This document shows, piece after piece, positions 8,715 to 17,141 of a stretch of DNA of 64,000 bases (within the stretch, counting starts at the first letter, position 1; every line of letters begins with the position of its first letter). The notes under the pieces are model-generated. The model worked only from the letters and a program-made list of their open reading frames with translations. It did no database searches and was not told the DNA's origin. This DNA comes from Clostridia bacterium (GTDB lineage Bacteria > Bacillota > Clostridia > Christensenellales > Borkfalkiaceae), in assembly GCA_017467265.1 (NCBI GenBank), contig JAFTSO010000035.1:1-64000 (forward strand), given 5' to 3'. A program made the position numbers and the translations under genes.

Positions 8715-9731
8715 TTGGCAAAATATATTCTAAAACGTGCGGCGTATTTGGTGGCGGTGCTGCTCGTTTTGTCCTTTTTGGTGTTTGCGGTGTACAATAT
8801 GCTGCCTGCCGACAAGGCGGCGGATATGGCGATGCAGGAGATCGCCGCGAATAAAAATTTAATCTATGCGGAGCGGTATCTCTACTGGCAGCGCCGTTTG
8901 GGCTTAGATGGGAATTTATTCACGCGCTATCTGCGCTGGATGGGGCTAACGTCCTTTTACGACGGCTCGTTCCACGGCTTGCTGCAAGGGGATTTGGGTA
9001 CGTCGGTGGCGTACGGAAAACCCGTCGTGCAGGTTATCAAAGAACCGCTGCAAAACACCGTGTTTTTGAATATTTTTGCGGCGGTGGCGGCGCTGTCAAT
9101 CACAATGCCGCTCGGTATATTTTGTGCACGAAAAAAGGGCAGTCGGCGCGATTTCACGGTGCAGGTCGGCACGATTGTGGGGTACAGTATGCCCGTTTTT
9201 ATCACGGCTATTTTGTTTATCTGGCTCTTTGCTGTAAAGTTGGACGTTTTTCCTGTGTCAGGGATGAGCTCGGTCGGCAAGGACTATACGGGTTTTCGGG
9301 CGTTTATAGACAAGCTCTACCATTTTGCCCTGCCGCTGATCGTGATGACGTTTTGTTCGCTGGGTGGTATGACGAGATACGTGCGTGCGGCAATGCTCGA
9401 TGCGTTAAAGCTCGACTGTATCCGCACGGCACGTGCCAAGGGCTTGCGCGAAGGTCGGGTAGTGCGCTCACACGCGTGGCGCAATGCGCTCATCCCCATT
9501 GTTGTGCTTGTGATCGGGTGGTTGTTGGGGATATTTTCAGGCTCGATTATGATTGAAAATATCTTTGGGATTAACGGAATCGGCAAAGTATATTTTGAGG
9601 CGTTGACGGCAAACGACAACGAAATAGTGCTGGCGATGCAGATGTTCTATATTCTGCTCGCGCTCGTGGGGAATTTGCTCGTCGATCTTGCGTACGGGCT
9701 GGTCGATCCCCGTATCCGCGTTGGCAAATAA
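8715..9731 (+). CDS. Peptide ABC transporter permease, DppB/OppB type
   Basis: A 338-residue inner-membrane permease with an N-terminal helix (ILKRAAYLVAVLLVLSFLVF) and the family motif GDLGTSVAYGKPV after a periplasm-facing loop. Five further hydrophobic segments follow. The coupling (EAA-like) loop reads DCIRTARAKGLREGRVVRSHAWRN, and the C-terminus is LVDPRIRVGK, all typical of DppB/OppB. It starts at TTG 8715 (MAKYILKR). The loop between TM1 and TM2 carries a modest extra segment compared with E. coli DppB. It partners the unusual permease encoded 9 bp downstream. Confidence 0.93.
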   Translation: MAKYILKRAAYLVAVLLVLSFLVFAVYNMLPADKAADMAMQEIAANKNLIYAERYLYWQRRLGLDGNLFTRYLRWMGLTSFYDGSFHGLLQGDLGTSVAYGKPVVQVIKEPLQNTVFLNIFAAVAALSITMPLGIFCARKKGSRRDFTVQVGTIVGYSMPVFITAILFIWLFAVKLDVFPVSGMSSVGKDYTGFRAFIDKLYHFALPLIVMTFCSLGGMTRYVRAAMLDALKLDCIRTARAKGLREGRVVRSHAWRNALIPIVVLVIGWLLGIFSGSIMIENIFGINGIGKVYFEALTANDNEIVLAMQMFYILLALVGNLLVDLAYGLVDPRIRVGK

Positions 9732-9740
9732 GGGGGGAGT

Positions 9741-11681
9741 ATGCGATCGGAGAAAAATATTATAAAACGGGCTTGGACGCGTACCGTGTCCGCGTGTAAA
9801 CGATTTTTCAGGTGGATAAAACGCGGAGTTTTCGGCGCAAAAGGGGAGCTTTCCGCGCTTTCCGCGCAAGCGGAAACGGAACAAATCGAGAGCCCGTCGC
9901 GGCTGCTGCGGCAGGCGTTTTTCCGTAAAAAGAGTGCCGTTGTCGCGCTCGTGTTCCTTGCCGTGTTGTTTTTGTTCGTGTTCATCGCACCGTTATTTTT
10001 GCCGATGGACGTCAATTACACCGATCCGTTGCAACAAAATATCGCGCCTAGCTACACCCTTTGTTCGCCGCCGCGCGCCTTGAAAAAACAAGTGCAATAC
10101 GTGGACGGTTTTTCCGATTTTACGGTGGGCGTGGGCTTGGACGGACGACTGTTTGTCTGGGGGAATACCAAAAATCGCCTGACGAAAATCGACGTAAAAA
10201 AGATCCCCAAACAGGTGCAAGACGAGGGGGTGATCGCGGCGAGCGCCGGCAAAGACCACGTCGCCGTCGTCACGAAAACGGGCGCGATCGTCTGCTGGGG
10301 GGATAACAGCTGCGGACAATTTGGCGCCGAGCGTGTACTCGGCTCTCTGCCTATGCACGAAGACCTGCTCGGCGGTGTGCGTGCGGATGAAGTTTCGTCG
10401 ATTGTGTGTGGGTATCAGGCGACGGCGCTGGTGCTTGGCGACGGCAGGGCATACGCTTGGGGCAACACCAACGCCGTGCGGAATCTGGAACAATTCCACG
10501 CCCTTACGGGAGTGCAAAAGGTGGTGTTTGTCAACGCCGCGGCGGTGGCGTTGAAAACGGACGGCAACATTTTTGTGGGGACAGAGCCGCTCTTTTACGG
10601 CGCAGTCACGCTAAAAAACGGAAAGCAGGACGATTTTACTCGGTATATGCACGGGCGTAAAGGGGTGGACGTCGCGACGGATGGCAAGTGTATTGCGGCG
10701 ATCACGTCGGACGGAGATTTGGTGGTGTCGGGCGCGTTTGAGAACGGCGAAGACGTTTTGCCTGTGCTCGCCGCAGGAGAATATTTTACATCCATCGACG
10801 GTGGAACGCGGCATTTTGTCGGAGTGACGAATTTTGGCAACGTGTATGCGTGGGGGCATAACGCCTACGATCAATGCGAAATTTCCGCGGCGCACGATGA
10901 AGGCGCGCGTGTGTTCGCAGGCTCGTTGCAGACGTACGTGGTGGGTGCTGACGGGCGGCTGCTGGAGAAAACGGGCTTGAAAGGGTACCTGTTCGGTACG
11001 GACGGCAAGGGAAGGGACGTGTTCGCACGGATCGTGCACGGGGGCAAAACTACGCTCACGATCGGTGGCGTAGCGGTGCTGATTTCGCTGGGAATCGGCG
11101 TGCTTGTCGGGTGCGTATCTGGGTATTTCGGCGGCGCGGTCGATCTGATTTTGATGCGCGTGACGGAAATTTTTTCGTCCATACCCTTTCTGCCGTTCGC
11201 AATGCTCCTGTCCCAAATCATCAAAAATTACAGCGTGACGGAAAATATGCGTATGCTTATCATAATGCTCATTTTGGGCGCGCTGTCGTGGACGGGATTG
11301 GCGCGTATGGTGCGCGGACAGGTATTAGCGGAACGGGAAAAGGAATTCGTCACCGCGGCACGAGCGCTGGGGGTTCGCGAGAGCAAAATCGCCTTTCGCC
11401 ACGTCTTGCCCAATATCGTTTCCGTGATTTTGGTCAGCGTCACGCTCGATTTTGCAGGCTGTTTGCTGACGGAGTCTTCGCTCTCCTATCTCGGGTTTGG
11501 CGTGCAACAGCCTCGCCCAACTTGGGGTAATATGCTCACGGGCAGCAACAGCAGTATCGTCATCCAAAATTACTGGTGGCAATGGCTATTCCCCGCGCTT
11601 TTTTTATCCCTTGCGGTGATTTGTATCAACGTAATCGGTGACGCCCTGCGCGACGCACTGGATCCCAAAAACAGCGTATAA
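9741..11681 (+). CDS. Peptide ABC transporter permease (DppC/OppC type) with an inserted RCC1-like beta-propeller
   Basis: A 646-residue permease, about twice the usual DppC/OppC length. Residues 64-88 form TM1. Residues 95-117 lead into an insertion of about 295 residues (118-412) built of RCC1-like repeats: GLDGRLFVWGN, TKTGAIVCWGDNSCGQFG, LGDGRAYAWGN, KTDGNIFVG, TSDGDLVVSG, TNFGNVYAWGHN and GADGRLLEKTG. Seven such repeats would close a seven-blade propeller. The normal permease resumes with FGTDGKGRDVFARIVHGGKTT (418 on), followed by the transmembrane domain and the EAA loop EREKEFVTAARALG (531-544). The insertion faces outward, where the substrate-binding lipoprotein docks. There is no frame disruption; it is one continuous ORF. 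Confidence 0.93.
   Translation: MRSEKNIIKRAWTRTVSACKRFFRWIKRGVFGAKGELSALSAQAETEQIESPSRLLRQAFFRKKSAVVALVFLAVLFLFVFIAPLFLPMDVNYTDPLQQNIAPSYTLCSPPRALKKQVQYVDGFSDFTVGVGLDGRLFVWGNTKNRLTKIDVKKIPKQVQDEGVIAASAGKDHVAVVTKTGAIVCWGDNSCGQFGAERVLGSLPMHEDLLGGVRADEVSSIVCGYQATALVLGDGRAYAWGNTNAVRNLEQFHALTGVQKVVFVNAAAVALKTDGNIFVGTEPLFYGAVTLKNGKQDDFTRYMHGRKGVDVATDGKCIAAITSDGDLVVSGAFENGEDVLPVLAAGEYFTSIDGGTRHFVGVTNFGNVYAWGHNAYDQCEISAAHDEGARVFAGSLQTYVVGADGRLLEKTGLKGYLFGTDGKGRDVFARIVHGGKTTLTIGGVAVLISLGIGVLVGCVSGYFGGAVDLILMRVTEIFSSIPFLPFAMLLSQIIKNYSVTENMRMLIIMLILGALSWTGLARMVRGQVLAEREKEFVTAARALGVRESKIAFRHVLPNIVSVILVSVTLDFAGCLLTESSLSYLGFGVQQPRPTWGNMLTGSNSSIVIQNYWWQWLFPALFLSLAVICINVIGDALRDALDPKNSV
10092..10976 (+). other. 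RCC1-like seven-repeat beta-propeller domain inside the permease
   Basis: Encodes residues 118-412 of the permease. Repeats are spaced roughly 40-55 residues apart, with the recurring pattern DG-x-hydrophobic-x-x-WG that is typical of RCC1/BLIP-II-type blades. It lies between TM1 and the conserved GTDxxGRD motif, in the first extracellular loop. Confidence 0.85.
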
Positions 11682-11709
11682 GGGCGCATCTTCATCGCAA
11701 AAATGGAAC

Positions 11710-11752
11710 TTGTCCTTGCTCGTGTACGTCTATGTACACTCCCGTCGGACAA
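11710..11752. repeat. Nested palindromic intergenic element, copy A
   Basis: Outer arms TTGTCC/GGACAA (11710-11715, 11747-11752) enclose inner arms GTGTAC/GTACAC (11722-11727, 11734-11739) around a 6-nt loop. The rest of this 177-bp gap holds two more inverted repeats: GAATCTGC/GCAGATTC at 11769 and 11815, and AACTCG/CGAGTT between them. A sister element with the same geometry lies at 21068-21107. Confidence 0.6.
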
Positions 11753-11858
11753 AACCCGTGTTTTGCGCGAATCTGCAACCCTTCTCCGCTGTTTTTAACT
11801 CGACCGAGTTTTGCGCAGATTCTGGGTGATGGAACAAAATACCTTACAGGAGTAAGCT

Positions 11859-12905
11859 ATGCCTTTATTAGAAGTCAAAGATCTGCATACCTGTTTCAAA
11901 ACGCGGCGCGGTATTGTGCACGCGGTCAACGGCGTTTCCTTTTCCTTGGAATTGGGGAAAACGTTGGCGCTCGTAGGGGAATCAGGGTCGGGAAAGAGCG
12001 TTTCGGCGATGAGTATTTTGCGCCTTTTGGATAGCAACGGATATATCGAGAGTGGTGGGATATACTTCGATGACGGCGAAAGACGGGTGGATTTGACGGC
12101 TCTTGCGCCTGACAAAATGCGCGCGATTCGCGGTAATCAGATTTCCGTGATTTTTCAAGAGCCGATGACCGCGCTCAACCCCGTGTTCAGCATTGAAAAA
12201 CAACTGCGCGAGCCGTTTGAAATCCACCGTAGTATGAAGAAAAAGCAGGCGCGTGCGGCGGCGGAAACAATGTTAGAATCTGTGCATATCCAAAACCCCA
12301 AACGGGTGTTAAAAGGGTATCCACACCAGCTTTCGGGGGGGATGCGCCAACGCGTAATGATCTCGATGGCGCTTTCCTGTCGTCCACGAATTTTGATCGC
12401 GGACGAGCCGACGACGGCGCTCGACGTGTCCGTGCAATCGCAGATTTTGTCCCTTATGAAAGAATTGCAGGCGGAAAACGACACGGCGATTTTGTTTATC
12501 ACGCACGACCTCGGTGTGGTGGGTGAAATGGCAGACGACGTTGCGGTAATGTACTGCGGACAGGTCGTTGAACGCGTACCAGTCCCCGTTCTTTTTCAAA
12601 AACACGGCTATTCGCACCCCTATACCGAAGGACTGTTGCGCTCCGCTCCCAGCGCAAAACGGGCAGGGAAACGGTTGGAGAGTATCCCCGGCAGCGTACC
12701 TACGCCCTTTGCACTGCCCAAAGGCTGTAAATTTTCACCGCGCTGTCCGTATTGCACGCAAAAATGCGTCGAAGAAGAGCCTGCACTTTTTGCCGTGCCG
12801 TCGGAAAAGGGCGTGTATCAGCACGCAATCCGCTGTTTTTATCCAAAAAAGGAGGAGAGAAAAAGTGCCCGACACAGACAAATTACTCTCGATCAGGAAT
12901 CTTAA
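11859..12905 (+). CDS. Peptide ABC transporter ATPase, DppD/OppD type
   Basis: A 348-residue cytoplasmic ATPase. It has Walker A GESGSGKS, the Q-loop in FQEPMTALNP, the signature LSGGMRQRV, Walker B ILIADEPTTALD and the switch histidine in FITHDLG. The C-terminal oligopeptide-transporter domain has the cysteine cluster CKFSPRCPYCTQKC and a later HAIRCF, as in DppD-type proteins. A good ribosome site (ACAGGAGTAAGCT) precedes the ATG. It lies 177 bp after the permease, with a palindromic element between, and overlaps the next gene by 41 bp. It forms the ATPase heterodimer with the product of 12865. Confidence 0.95.
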   Translation: MPLLEVKDLHTCFKTRRGIVHAVNGVSFSLELGKTLALVGESGSGKSVSAMSILRLLDSNGYIESGGIYFDDGERRVDLTALAPDKMRAIRGNQISVIFQEPMTALNPVFSIEKQLREPFEIHRSMKKKQARAAAETMLESVHIQNPKRVLKGYPHQLSGGMRQRVMISMALSCRPRILIADEPTTALDVSVQSQILSLMKELQAENDTAILFITHDLGVVGEMADDVAVMYCGQVVERVPVPVLFQKHGYSHPYTEGLLRSAPSAKRAGKRLESIPGSVPTPFALPKGCKFSPRCPYCTQKCVEEEPALFAVPSEKGVYQHAIRCFYPKKEERKSARHRQITLDQES

Positions 12906-13962
12906 AAAATATTTCCCCTTGTCAAGACCGTCGTTGTTCTCCCGTACACGTCCAATGCTCCGCGCCATCGACGGTGTCACGCTCGATATAAAACGTGGCG
13001 AGACGTTCGGGCTTGTCGGAGAGAGCGGCTGCGGAAAATCGACGTTTGGCAGATTGTTGCTCGGCTTGCTTTCCCCCACGGGTGGCAAGGTGTTTTATTA
13101 CGGCAAAACGGGGGAAGGCGAGGGGACGGTGCGCGATCAATCGAACAATTCGTCGGTGGAATTGACGTCGCTCTCGCCGTCGCAAATGCGAAAATATAGG
13201 AAGGAGCTGCAAATCGTATTCCAAGATCCCTACTCTTCGCTCGATCCACGTATGACGGCAGGGCAGCTCATCGAAGAGGGAGTGGCGGTGCACGGTTTTT
13301 ATCGGCGCGGCACGCCGCAAATGCGTGGATACGTGACGGAGATAATGGAAAAATGCGGCTTGCAGCCGTATATGCTTCATCGTTATCCGCACCAGTTTTC
13401 GGGCGGTCAAAGGCAGCGTATCGGTATCGCGCGTGCGCTGGCGCTCCGTCCAAAATTCGTCGTCTTGGATGAGTGTGTGTCCGCGCTCGACGTGTCCGTA
13501 CAATCGCAAATTCTCAACCTGTTGTCCGATCTAAAAGAGCGGGAAAGGCTGACGTATCTGTTCATCTCACACGACCTTGGCGTAGTGCGGTATATTTCCG
13601 ATCGGATCGGCGTAATGTATCTGGGTAGGATTGTGGAGATAGGCAGCGCAAAGCAGGTGTTTTCCGATCCCCGTCATCCGTACACGGTAGCGCTCATCAG
13701 CGCAATCCCGTCCCAAAATCCGCGCAAAAAAATCTTTTTGGAGGGGAGTTTGCCAAACCCGACTTCGCCGCCGCAGGGCTGTCCCTTTCACCCCCGTTGT
13801 TTTATGGCGACGGAGCTTTGCCGCAGAGTATTTCCACCACAGGTGGAAACGGAGTCGGGACATTTTGCTGCGTGCCACTTCGCGGAGAAAACCGCCTTGC
13901 AAAAGCGCAACATAGCGCGGCGAAAACAGACGGAAAGGGCGATGGAAAAAACGTTGCCGTGA
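12865..13962 (+). CDS. Peptide ABC transporter ATPase, DppF/OppF type
   Basis: A 365-residue ATPase pairing with the preceding DppD-type protein. It has Walker A GESGCGKS, Q-loop FQDPYSSLDPR, signature FSGGQRQRIGIARA and Walker B FVVLDECVSALD. That last reading has Cys where the catalytic Glu is followed by Pro in the common DEPVSALD motif. The H-loop is FISHDLG. The C-terminal extension has GCPFHPRCFMATELC. The start is GTG 12865 behind GGAGGAGAGAAAAA; the longer in-frame ATG at 12568 lies deep in the previous gene and is rejected. No terminator is evident after it. Confidence 0.93.
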   Translation: MPDTDKLLSIRNLKKYFPLSRPSLFSRTRPMLRAIDGVTLDIKRGETFGLVGESGCGKSTFGRLLLGLLSPTGGKVFYYGKTGEGEGTVRDQSNNSSVELTSLSPSQMRKYRKELQIVFQDPYSSLDPRMTAGQLIEEGVAVHGFYRRGTPQMRGYVTEIMEKCGLQPYMLHRYPHQFSGGQRQRIGIARALALRPKFVVLDECVSALDVSVQSQILNLLSDLKERERLTYLFISHDLGVVRYISDRIGVMYLGRIVEIGSAKQVFSDPRHPYTVALISAIPSQNPRKKIFLEGSLPNPTSPPQGCPFHPRCFMATELCRRVFPPQVETESGHFAACHFAEKTALQKRNIARRKQTERAMEKTLP

Positions 13963-14033
13963 CAGAACGATGAAAAAGAGTTAAAAAATATGAAAAATGC
14001 AAGGAAAATACAAAAATATCCACGCGCTACCTG

Positions 14034-14063
14034 TTGACAAAAGAAGTGGAAAAGTATTATAAT
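14034..14063 (+). promoter_or_regulatory. SigA promoter of the CNNM/CorC-type transporter gene
   Basis: Consensus TTGACA (14034-14039) and TATAAT (14058-14063), 18 bp apart. Confidence 0.85.
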
Positions 14064-14071
14064 GTTAGGTG

Positions 14072-14088
14072 TTAAGGTTATACCTTAA
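14072..14088. promoter_or_regulatory. Inverted repeat overlapping the expected transcription start (candidate operator)
   Basis: TTAAGGT-TAT-ACCTTAA, seven-base arms, beginning 9 bp after the -10 box. Its position suits a repressor site. It could also fold as a short hairpin before the T-rich leader. Confidence 0.5.
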
Positions 14089-14130
14089 AAAATAATTTTT
14101 TGTTTTTTTGGAGGATATTCAACAACGATT

Positions 14131-15417
14131 ATGGATCACCTACCCCTAAGTATTGCAATTGCAGTTCTGGTACTCTTTTCCGGCTTTTTCTCGGCAACGG
14201 AAACGGCGTTTTCCTGTGCGAATAAAATCAAGCTGAAAACGTTTGCGGCGCAAGGCAAAAAGAACGCGAAAGCGGTGTATAATTTTGCGGATGAAAAATA
14301 CGACAAACTCGTGACGGCGATACTCGTCGGCAACAACGTCGTCAATATTTCAGCGTCGGCGCTCGCTACGATTTTATTTGCGAGATTGATCGCAAATGCA
14401 GATCTCGTGGCTACCGTTTCGACGGCGGTGCTCACCGTCGTGGTGTTGATTTTCGGCGAAATCACCCCCAAATACATCGCCAGCGTATATCCTGAAAAAG
14501 TCTGCTTTTTATTCTATCCCTTAATGCAGCTTTTCTACTGGATTCTCTGGCCGATCTGCAAAATATTCGACGGATTCAAATTCTTGCTTGCGAAGATTTT
14601 CAAGCTGAAAAAGGACGACACGGTCACGGACGAAGAGCTACTCACGTTGGTGGAAGAGGCAGAAGAGAGCGGCGCGCTCAAAGAAGACGAATCGGAGCTG
14701 GTGCGTTCCGCGCTCGAATTTGACGATTTGAAAGTGGAAGACATACTCGTTCCGCGTGTGGACGTCTATGCGGTGGAAGAAGACACGCCGATGGACGAGG
14801 TGCGCGCGCTGTTTGAAAAGACGGGGTATTCCCGTTTGCCCGTGTATAAAGATACGATCGACAACGTGATCGGCGTTATTCACGAACGGGATTTTTACAT
14901 CAATTACTTGAAGGGCGAAGACAAAATCGGGCATTTTGTACAGGATATCGTGTTCACGACGGAGTACACCCGTATTTCCACCCTTTTGAAACAACTGCAA
15001 AAGCAGAAAATCCATATGGCTGCGGTATCGGACGAATACGGCGGCTTGGTGGGGATCGTCACGCTGGAAGACATTTTGGAAGAGCTGGTTGGCGAGATCT
15101 GGGACGAACACGACGAAGAAGAAGTACTCTTTGGTCAGATTGCCGAAAACGAATACTGGGTGGACGGCAAATGCCCTCCCGAACAGTTTTTCGAGCTGTA
15201 TGAAAAGGAGATTTCGGACGAGGATTACGAATCGAACACGGTTGGCGGCTGGGTGACGGAGCTTTGCGGTCAGCTCCCGACGATCGGCGAGATACTCCAC
15301 TTTGAAGATATTGAAATCAAGATCGTCAAAGCGACGAAACAAAAGGTACTGAAAATCCGTTCCCGTCTGCTGACGGCAGAAGAAATGGAAGAAAGGAAAA
15401 AGGACGACAAAGAATAA
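14131..15417 (+). CDS. CNNM/CorC (HlyC-family) divalent-cation transporter with CBS pair
   Basis: A 428-residue membrane protein. The N-terminal DUF21/CNNM transmembrane domain (about 1-180) has [21 protein letters not shown] and the conserved [13 protein letters not shown] cytosolic CBS pair (about 205-325) has [12 protein letters not shown] and [23 protein letters not shown] CorC_HlyC domain (about 340-420) has [13 protein letters not shown] and [12 protein letters not shown]. Relatives export Mg2+, Mn2+ or Co2+; older names call them hemolysins. A strong promoter with a nearby inverted repeat precedes it, so metal-responsive control is possible. galE follows after 11 bp. Confidence 0.92.
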   Translation: MDHLPLSIAIAVLVLFSGFFSATETAFSCANKIKLKTFAAQGKKNAKAVYNFADEKYDKLVTAILVGNNVVNISASALATILFARLIANADLVATVSTAVLTVVVLIFGEITPKYIASVYPEKVCFLFYPLMQLFYWILWPICKIFDGFKFLLAKIFKLKKDDTVTDEELLTLVEEAEESGALKEDESELVRSALEFDDLKVEDILVPRVDVYAVEEDTPMDEVRALFEKTGYSRLPVYKDTIDNVIGVIHERDFYINYLKGEDKIGHFVQDIVFTTEYTRISTLLKQLQKQKIHMAAVSDEYGGLVGIVTLEDILEELVGEIWDEHDEEEVLFGQIAENEYWVDGKCPPEQFFELYEKEISDEDYESNTVGGWVTELCGQLPTIGEILHFEDIEIKIVKATKQKVLKIRSRLLTAEEMEERKKDDKE

Positions 15418-15428
15418 AGGAGAGAAGT

Positions 15429-16442
15429 ATGGCAACGATTTTGGTGACGGGTGGCTGCGGCTATATCGGTTCGCACACCGTTTTGGAGCTTTTGAACAAA
15501 GATTATGACGTAGTCGTCGTGGACAATTTTAGCAATTCCAGCTTTGAGAGTTTGCGCCGCGTACAGAAAATCACGGGTAAGGCGGTGACGTTTTACGAGG
15601 CGGATATTCGCGACGTGGCGGCGATGGAGAATATTTTTGCAAAGCATAGCTTTGACGCGGTAATCCATTTCGCGGCGTTCAAGGCGGTGGGCGAGAGCGT
15701 GCGTTTGCCTTTGAAATATTACGAAAACAACATCAGCGGCACGGTATCCTTGCTCCAAATTATGGAAAAATACAACGTCAAGAAAATTATTTTCTCTTCG
15801 TCGGCAACGGTGTACGGCAATCCCGAACGCCTGCCCTTGGACGAGAATTGCCGTCTTTCGACGACCAACCCTTACGGCAGTACGAAACTGATGATGGAAA
15901 TGATTATGCAGGATCTGTACAAAGCGGATAAAAACTGGAATATCATTTTGCTCCGCTATTTCAATCCCGTAGGCGCGCACGAAAGCGGCTTGATCGGCGA
16001 AGACCCGAAAGGGATTCCCAACAACCTGATGCCGTTCGTGGCGCAGGTAGCAACGGGGAAACTCGCTTGCATCAACGTCTTTGGCAACGATTACGACACC
16101 CCCGACGGCACGGGTGTGCGCGATTTTATCCACGTGGTCGATTTGGCGCTGGGGCATATCGCGGCGATCGAGCAATGCAACGACGCAGGCGTACATATCT
16201 ATAACCTTGGTACGGGGCACGGGTATAGCGTAATGGATATGATCCACGCGTTTGAAAAGGCTTGCGGCAAGACGTTGCCGTACAAGATTTGCGATCGTCG
16301 CCCCGGCGACATCGCGACCTGCTACGCCGCACCCGATAAGGCAAAAAGAGAGCTGAAATGGGAAGCAAAATTCGGCATCGAAGAAATGTGCGCTTCGCAA
16401 TGGAAGTGGCAGAGCGGCAACCCGAACGGCTACGAGGCATAA
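15429..16442 (+). CDS. galE: UDP-glucose 4-epimerase
   Basis: A 337-residue NAD-dependent short-chain epimerase interconverting UDP-glucose and UDP-galactose for cell-surface sugars and galactose use. The Rossmann motif is [10 protein letters not shown] (residues 7-16). The catalytic Ser is in [11 protein letters not shown] and the YxxxK motif in [21 protein letters not shown] and [14 protein letters not shown] are GalE-specific. Its length equals the family norm. It sits 11 bp after the transporter gene with a good site (AAAGGAGAGAAGT) and 7 bp before the metallopeptidase gene. Confidence 0.96.
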   Translation: MATILVTGGCGYIGSHTVLELLNKDYDVVVVDNFSNSSFESLRRVQKITGKAVTFYEADIRDVAAMENIFAKHSFDAVIHFAAFKAVGESVRLPLKYYENNISGTVSLLQIMEKYNVKKIIFSSSATVYGNPERLPLDENCRLSTTNPYGSTKLMMEMIMQDLYKADKNWNIILLRYFNPVGAHESGLIGEDPKGIPNNLMPFVAQVATGKLACINVFGNDYDTPDGTGVRDFIHVVDLALGHIAAIEQCNDAGVHIYNLGTGHGYSVMDMIHAFEKACGKTLPYKICDRRPGDIATCYAAPDKAKRELKWEAKFGIEEMCASQWKWQSGNPNGYEA

Positions 16443-16449
16443 GACGCAA

Positions 16450-17112
16450 ATGGTGCGACCCGACGAAATTATCCGTTCCCACCGCAAGACGCTGGCGATT
16501 GCTATCGATCGAAACAATCGTTTGATCGTCCGCGCACCGATGCGCTGCGGCGAAGAACGGATTTTTGCGTTTATACAAGAAAAAGAAGACTGGATTGTGC
16601 GTAAAAAAGCGGAGCAGGCAAAGGCGGCAATCGCCTTACCGCCCGACAATTTGCACGGGTACGAATTTTTATTGCTCGGCGAAAAATGCCAGATTTTTCT
16701 TGCCGACAGAAAGACGGTCGGCTACGATCAGGGCGCACACGTGTTGTGTTTACCTGAAAAAAAGAGCAAAGAACGGCTGATTAAGTGGTTAAAGGAAAAC
16801 GCTCTGCGTATCTTCACTTCGGTGACGGCACGCACGGCGCAAACGATGGGCGTGGGCTACAAATCGGTGGCGATTTCCTCCGCACGCGGCAAGTGGGGCT
16901 CGTGTTCGTTCGATAACGCCCTGCGCTTTTCCTACCGATTGCTGTACGCGCCCAAAGACGTGATCGAATACGTGGTCGTGCACGAATTATCGCACGTAAA
17001 GCATAAAAATCACTCCGCTGCGTTCTGGTCGGAAGTGGCAAAATACGTGCCCGACTGGAAGGCAAAACGGCGCTGGCTGCAAACGCACCGCGCTTTGGTG
17101 GGGATATTCTAA
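16450..17112 (+). CDS. YgjP-type (M48/DUF45) zinc metallopeptidase
   Basis: A 220-residue soluble protein of the YgjP/DUF45 family. The zinc motif HELSHVKHKNH lies in VVVHELSHVKHKNHSAAFW, and the preceding SSARGKWGSCSF and LRFSYRLLYAP segments are typical. Relatives are SprT/wss-like metallopeptidases of poorly known substrate. There is no membrane segment. No clear ribosome site precedes the ATG, so it is probably translated by coupling to galE, whose stop is 7 bp away. The next lipoprotein gene follows closely. Confidence 0.85.
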   Translation: MVRPDEIIRSHRKTLAIAIDRNNRLIVRAPMRCGEERIFAFIQEKEDWIVRKKAEQAKAAIALPPDNLHGYEFLLLGEKCQIFLADRKTVGYDQGAHVLCLPEKKSKERLIKWLKENALRIFTSVTARTAQTMGVGYKSVAISSARGKWGSCSFDNALRFSYRLLYAPKDVIEYVVVHELSHVKHKNHSAAFWSEVAKYVPDWKAKRRWLQTHRALVGIF

Positions 17113-17141
17113 AAAATATGGGAAAAGGAGTACATAGAAAA

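Noticed and set aside
7102..8721. 539-codon minus-strand ORF over the peptide-binding protein gene
   Set aside because: Shadow of the SBP gene; Arg/His-rich, no domain, no ribosome site.
9741..11681. Possibility that the propeller permease is a chimera from misassembly or two genes
   Set aside because: The frame is continuous, the permease halves match one family on both sides of the insert, and composition is uniform.
12568..12864. Long N-terminal extension of the DppF-type ATPase
   Set aside because: It lies wholly within the DppD coding region in another frame; GTG 12865 has GGAGGAGA in front and starts just before the ABC domain.
17118..17141. Earlier start of the transglutaminase-like lipoprotein
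   Set aside because: The ribosome site AAAAGGAGT lies downstream of it, just before ATG 17142, where a proper signal peptide begins.
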